Assembly: GCA_016209865.1 (NCBI GenBank)
Contig: JACQVL010000099.1
Span: forward strand, 1 to 7,592
DNA from: Candidatus Latescibacterota bacterium
GTDB taxonomy: Bacteria > JAAXHH01 > JACQVL01
Reading direction: 5' to 3'
DNA: 7,592 bases
Shown here: piece by piece, positions 5,148 to 7,592 of the stretch
Position numbering within the stretch: the first letter of the stretch is position 1
Layout of the letters: each line of letters starts with the position of its first letter
Translations under genes and position numbers: made by a program
The notes under the pieces: generated by a model
What the model was told of the DNA's origin: nothing
What the model saw: only the letters and a program-made list of their open reading frames with translations
Database searches by the model: none

Positions 5148-6469
5148 TGTCTTATCTTGACCGCGGCCGCGTGGGCGGTGAGGCCCTCCGCCTCAGCCAG
5201 GGCGATGGCGGCAGGCCCCAGCCGTTGGCCGGCCCGGCCGTTCACCACGAACAGGCTCGTCACCTTCAGAAAATCGCGGACGCTGAGCGGGGACGCGAAC
5301 CGCGCCGTCCCGCCGGTCGGCATGATGTGACTCGGCCCGACGACGTAGTCGCCCAACGCCTCGGACGACTGTTCGCCGACGAACATGCCGCCCGCGTGCT
5401 TCACCCGGCCGACGAGCGCCCACGGGTCGCGGACGAGCAGGCAGAGATGTTCGGGCGCGTACTCGTTCGCTAAGTCGATCGCCTCATCCAGGCTGGTCGT
5501 GACGACCACCCCCCCGTTCCGGGCGAGTGACTCGCGGATGATGGACGCCCGGTCGAGACGGTCGATCTGTCGGGCGACTTCTGCGCTGACCGCTTCAGCG
5601 AACGAACGAGACGGCGTCATCAGGATCGCGCTCGCTAAGGCGTCGTGCTCCGCTTGCGCGAGCAGGTCGGCCGCCGCGTACGCCGGGTTGGCGGATTCAT
5701 CCGCGATCACGAGCGTCTCCGTCGGGCCGGGTAACTGGTCGATGTCGACAACCCCGTACACCTGCCGCTTCGCTAAGACGACGAACAGCCCGCCCGGTCC
5801 GAGGATTTTGTCCACGCGTGGGATCGACTCCGTCCCGTACGCGAACGCCGCGATCGCCTGCGCTCCGCCGACCCGGTAGACAGCATCTACCCCTGCAGTC
5901 CTGGCAGCCGCCAAGACGGCCGGGTTGACTCGCCCGGTTCGGTCTGCGGGAGTCGCAACCGCGACATGGGCGACTCCGGCGACACGCGCGGGAATGGCGG
6001 CCATCAGCAGGGACGATGGGTAGGCGGCCTGGCCGCCCGGCACGTAGAGGCCGACCCGTTCGAGCGGGCGGACGAGATGGCCGACTCCGCCGTCCTCATC
6101 CCAGTGGACCCACGAGCCTGTCGGTTGGCGTTCATGGAAGCGCTTGATCCGGTCGGACGCAGCCTGTAGCGCCTCATGGAGGGACGCCGGGATCGCGGCC
6201 AGCGCTGCGTCGAGCTCCTCCGGCTCGACTCGAAACGCGCTCATCTCCATCCCATCGATCCGCTTCGCGTACTCCCGCACCGCGCGATCCCCGTCCCGAC
6301 GGACATCCCGGATGATCCGGGACACCGCCTGGTCCGGACTCAGTGACTCTCCGAAGATGAGCCGGAGCCGTTCCGCGATCTGTGGGGTCACCTCCGCTTC
6401 ATCCGGCGGCCGCCGGACGAGGATGGTCGTTCGCGCCTCCTGAGCGGAAAGAATGCGGATGACGTCCAT
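5141..6469 (-). CDS. hisD: Histidinol dehydrogenase family protein
   Basis: A 442-residue cytosolic enzyme matching the full length of histidinol dehydrogenase, the NAD- and zinc-dependent enzyme that oxidises L-histidinol twice to L-histidine. Counting from the ATG at 6469, the four zinc ligands of the E. coli enzyme (Q259, H262, D360, H419) are all matched: Q272 and H275 in LLAQAEHD, D374 in LGDYVVGP, and H433 in AEAEGLTAHA. The catalytic Glu-His pair is present at E340-H341 in EYAPEHL, and PSHIMPTGGTARF follows. The GPTET signature (usually GPSE) is known from some HisD subgroups; GPGG replaces the usual GPGN. The start at 6469 has GGAG 6 nt upstream; an ATG at 6481 would add four residues with a weaker site. 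No other his gene is visible, so a HisD-like dehydrogenase on another amino alcohol is possible. The gene lies downstream of the DgcN-like gene on the same strand, with a repeat in the spacer. Confidence 0.92.
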   Translation of the reverse strand: MDVIRILSAQEARTTILVRRPPDEAEVTPQIAERLRLIFGESLSPDQAVSRIIRDVRRDGDRAVREYAKRIDGMEMSAFRVEPEELDAALAAIPASLHEALQAASDRIKRFHERQPTGSWVHWDEDGGVGHLVRPLERVGLYVPGGQAAYPSSLLMAAIPARVAGVAHVAVATPADRTGRVNPAVLAAARTAGVDAVYRVGGAQAIAAFAYGTESIPRVDKILGPGGLFVVLAKRQVYGVVDIDQLPGPTETLVIADESANPAYAAADLLAQAEHDALASAILMTPSRSFAEAVSAEVARQIDRLDRASIIRESLARNGGVVVTTSLDEAIDLANEYAPEHLCLLVRDPWALVGRVKHAGGMFVGEQSSEALGDYVVGPSHIMPTGGTARFASPLSVRDFLKVTSLFVVNGRAGQRLGPAAIALAEAEGLTAHAAAVKIRQR

Positions 6470-6475
6470 AGAGGG

Positions 6476-6479
6476 CTCC
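6476..6479 (-). promoter_or_regulatory. Ribosome binding site favouring the 6469 start of hisD
   Basis: On the - strand GGAG lies 6 nt before the ATG at 6469 and overlaps the alternative ATG at 6481. The alternative start has only AGG-T close to it. Confidence 0.5.
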
Positions 6480-6502
6480 ATCTACCTGTCAACCCGGGCA
6501 AT

Positions 6503-6586
6503 CACCACAAAGACACAAAGCGCACAAAGAAAGGCGATCAAACATTTTTCTCAGATTTTCTTCGTGTCCTTTGTGCCTTTGTGGTG
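6503..6586. repeat. Inverted repeat of CACAAAG units
   Basis: The left arm (6503-6532) contains CACAAAG at 6506, 6514 and 6523. The right arm (6557-6586) contains the complementary CTTTGTG-type units. The arms pair at 26 of 30 positions around a 24-nt AT-rich loop (6533-6556). The element occupies most of the spacer between the DgcN-like stop (6594) and the hisD start (6469). Related CACAAAG/CACAGAG-type inverted repeats are a recurring intergenic class in many environmental bacterial genomes, where they are often mistranslated as short hypothetical proteins. No U-tract follows on the - strand, so it is not an obvious intrinsic terminator and need not split the two genes transcriptionally. 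Confidence 0.8.
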
Positions 6587-6593
6587 AATCCCA

Positions 6594-7592
6594 TCACCGC
6601 TTCCTCCTGAACGGCTCGAGCGCCGCCACGATAGACTCGCACCCGAACTTGACGCAATCGGTCGTCGGGAGTCCGGTCTCCCGATGCACCGCGTCGACCG
6701 TCCGGCGCGCCTCGGCGACGGGCATTCCCGCACAATTGAGAGCGATGGCAATCACCTCGGTCGGGAAGATCGGGCGGGCGATCATCTCGTGGAGATGGAT
6801 GATCTCCGCGAGCGGAGGAATCCGGATGGTATGCCGCCGAAGGAAGTCCCGGCCGGGCTGATGGCAGAGGACGAGCGCTTGTGGGGCGGCGCCGTGCAAC
6901 AGTCCAAGCGCCACCCCTGAATACGACGGATGGATGATCGTCCCCTGGCCCTCGATGATGAGGAGTTCACGGTTGCGCCGCTCCATCACCAGCCGTTCGA
7001 CCGCGCCAGAGATGAAATCAGACACCACCGTATCGATCGCGATCCCTGACCCGGCGATCATGATGCCGGTCTGCCCGGTGGCGACGAACTCCGCGTCCCA
7101 TCCCACGGCCTGGGCCGCTTTGGCGATCTCGATCGCGGCGACCATCTTACCGATGCTGGAATCCGCCCCGACCGTCAACACCCGGACGACCTGGAGTTCC
7201 TGGACTCGATTCCGCCCGATGTCTAAGTCGTCCGGCGGACGTCGGACATCCCAGAGCTTCGCCCCGTGCGCCTCAGCCAGACCGACCAACTCCTGATCAT
7301 CCGTCAGGAACGTATGAAGCCCGTTCACGATCTCCAGCCCGTTTCTGATCGCCTGGATGATGACCGTGCGCCACTCCACGGGCAGCACCCCGCCCGGCGG
7401 CGCGATCCCGATGACGAGCGCGGTCGGCTGGTAGGGGAGGGCGTCCTGGAGCGTCCCCACGATCGGAATGCCTTGACCAACCTCGATGATCTCCTCAACC
7501 CGTTCGCCGGCGTGCGTGCTGTCCAACACCGCCACGACTTCATTCGGCTTGTACCGGATGAGGGACGCCGCCGTCTTGGAGGAGAACGTCCC
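6594..7592 (-). CDS. DUF1611 family protein, DgcN-like (D-glutamate N-acetyltransferase-like); N-terminus cut by window edge
   Basis: The frame is open from the right edge to TGA at 6594-6596, giving 332 residues. The GTG at 7535 is not the start, because the upstream codons continue a family-typical N-terminus (FSSKTAASLIRYKPNEVVAV ... DSTHAG). Only about the first 10-20 residues are missing. The N-terminal half (to about residue 130) is the Rossmann-like DUF1611 N domain. The C-terminal half is a P-loop NTPase-like domain: VGADSSIGKM (141-150), ATGQTGIMIAG (171-181), EGQGTIIHPSYSG (214-226), GLLHG (230-234) and LVLCHQPGR (240-248). The family includes DgcN, which N-acetylates D-glutamate ahead of racemisation by the enolase-family enzyme DgcA in marine bacteria and haloarchaea. 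dgcA is usually adjacent and, if present, lies outside the window; the substrate here is therefore inferred. hisD follows on the same strand after about 124 nt. Confidence 0.9.
   Translation of the reverse strand, partial: GTFSSKTAASLIRYKPNEVVAVLDSTHAGERVEEIIEVGQGIPIVGTLQDALPYQPTALVIGIAPPGGVLPVEWRTVIIQAIRNGLEIVNGLHTFLTDDQELVGLAEAHGAKLWDVRRPPDDLDIGRNRVQELQVVRVLTVGADSSIGKMVAAIEIAKAAQAVGWDAEFVATGQTGIMIAGSGIAIDTVVSDFISGAVERLVMERRNRELLIIEGQGTIIHPSYSGVALGLLHGAAPQALVLCHQPGRDFLRRHTIRIPPLAEIIHLHEMIARPIFPTEVIAIALNCAGMPVAEARRTVDAVHRETGLPTTDCVKFGCESIVAALEPFRRKR

Noticed and set aside
6538-6735. Small - strand open frames encoding TTKAQRTRR or HHKGTKDTKK
   Set aside because: These are translations of the CACAAAG inverted repeat running out of the DUF1611 gene in other frames, a common annotation artefact.

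Overview
The window is a stretch of a GC-rich bacterial chromosome (roughly 60% G+C by eye, with strong G/C at third codon positions). Its first coding fragment ends in a FlgD-like/type-A sorting-domain tail (NPFNPTTRIEYQLP ... VASGIYLYRL ... TRKMMLVR). That tail is typical of the FCB superphylum and of candidate phyla such as Poribacteria or Latescibacteria. The cytochrome/PHM-like lone gene and the acidobacterial-style zinc-ribbon gene also fit an uncultivated environmental lineage. No marker gene fixes the phylum, so this placement is inference only.

Layout, left to right. 1-410 (+): 3' end of a secreted or surface protein with a C-terminal sorting-like beta domain, cut by the window edge. 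411-489: spacer with a four-copy heptamer array. 490-1740 (+): exported protein with one c-type heme motif (CGGCH) followed by a region resembling copper type II monooxygenases. 1695-2084 (-): small protein with two zinc ribbons whose 3' end overlaps the previous gene tail to tail. 2085-2207: AT-richer divergent spacer with a candidate promoter for the zinc-ribbon gene. 2208-4286 (+): large protein of about 13 beta-propeller-like repeats with an N-terminal hydrophobic segment. 4298-5053 (+): HpcH/HpaI-family class II aldolase, 11 nt behind the propeller gene with a strong ribosome binding site, so probably co-transcribed. 5054-5147: a striking inverted array of ACGTT octamers filling the gap between convergent genes. 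5141-6469 (-): histidinol dehydrogenase family protein. 6503-6586: a second inverted repeat built of CACAAAG units. 6594-7592 (-): DUF1611/DgcN-like P-loop protein, cut at its N-terminus by the window edge.

Functionally there are two co-directional pairs facing each other: propeller plus aldolase on the + strand, and DgcN-like plus HisD on the - strand. The aldolase and the DgcN-like protein both belong to small-molecule catabolism families (2-keto acid aldol cleavage; D-glutamate N-acetylation). HisD is either the last step of histidine synthesis, displaced from a his operon, or a HisD-like dehydrogenase. No defence system, transposase, integrase, tRNA, rRNA or CRISPR array is visible.

The most unusual content is non-coding. 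Three of the short spacers are filled by three unrelated short phased repeats (7-nt TCACTYG, 8-nt ACGTTNNN, and 8/9-nt CACAAAG). The last two fold into long imperfect hairpins, and one supplies the last two sense codons and stop codon of hisD. The coding content otherwise looks like ordinary chromosomal metabolism.
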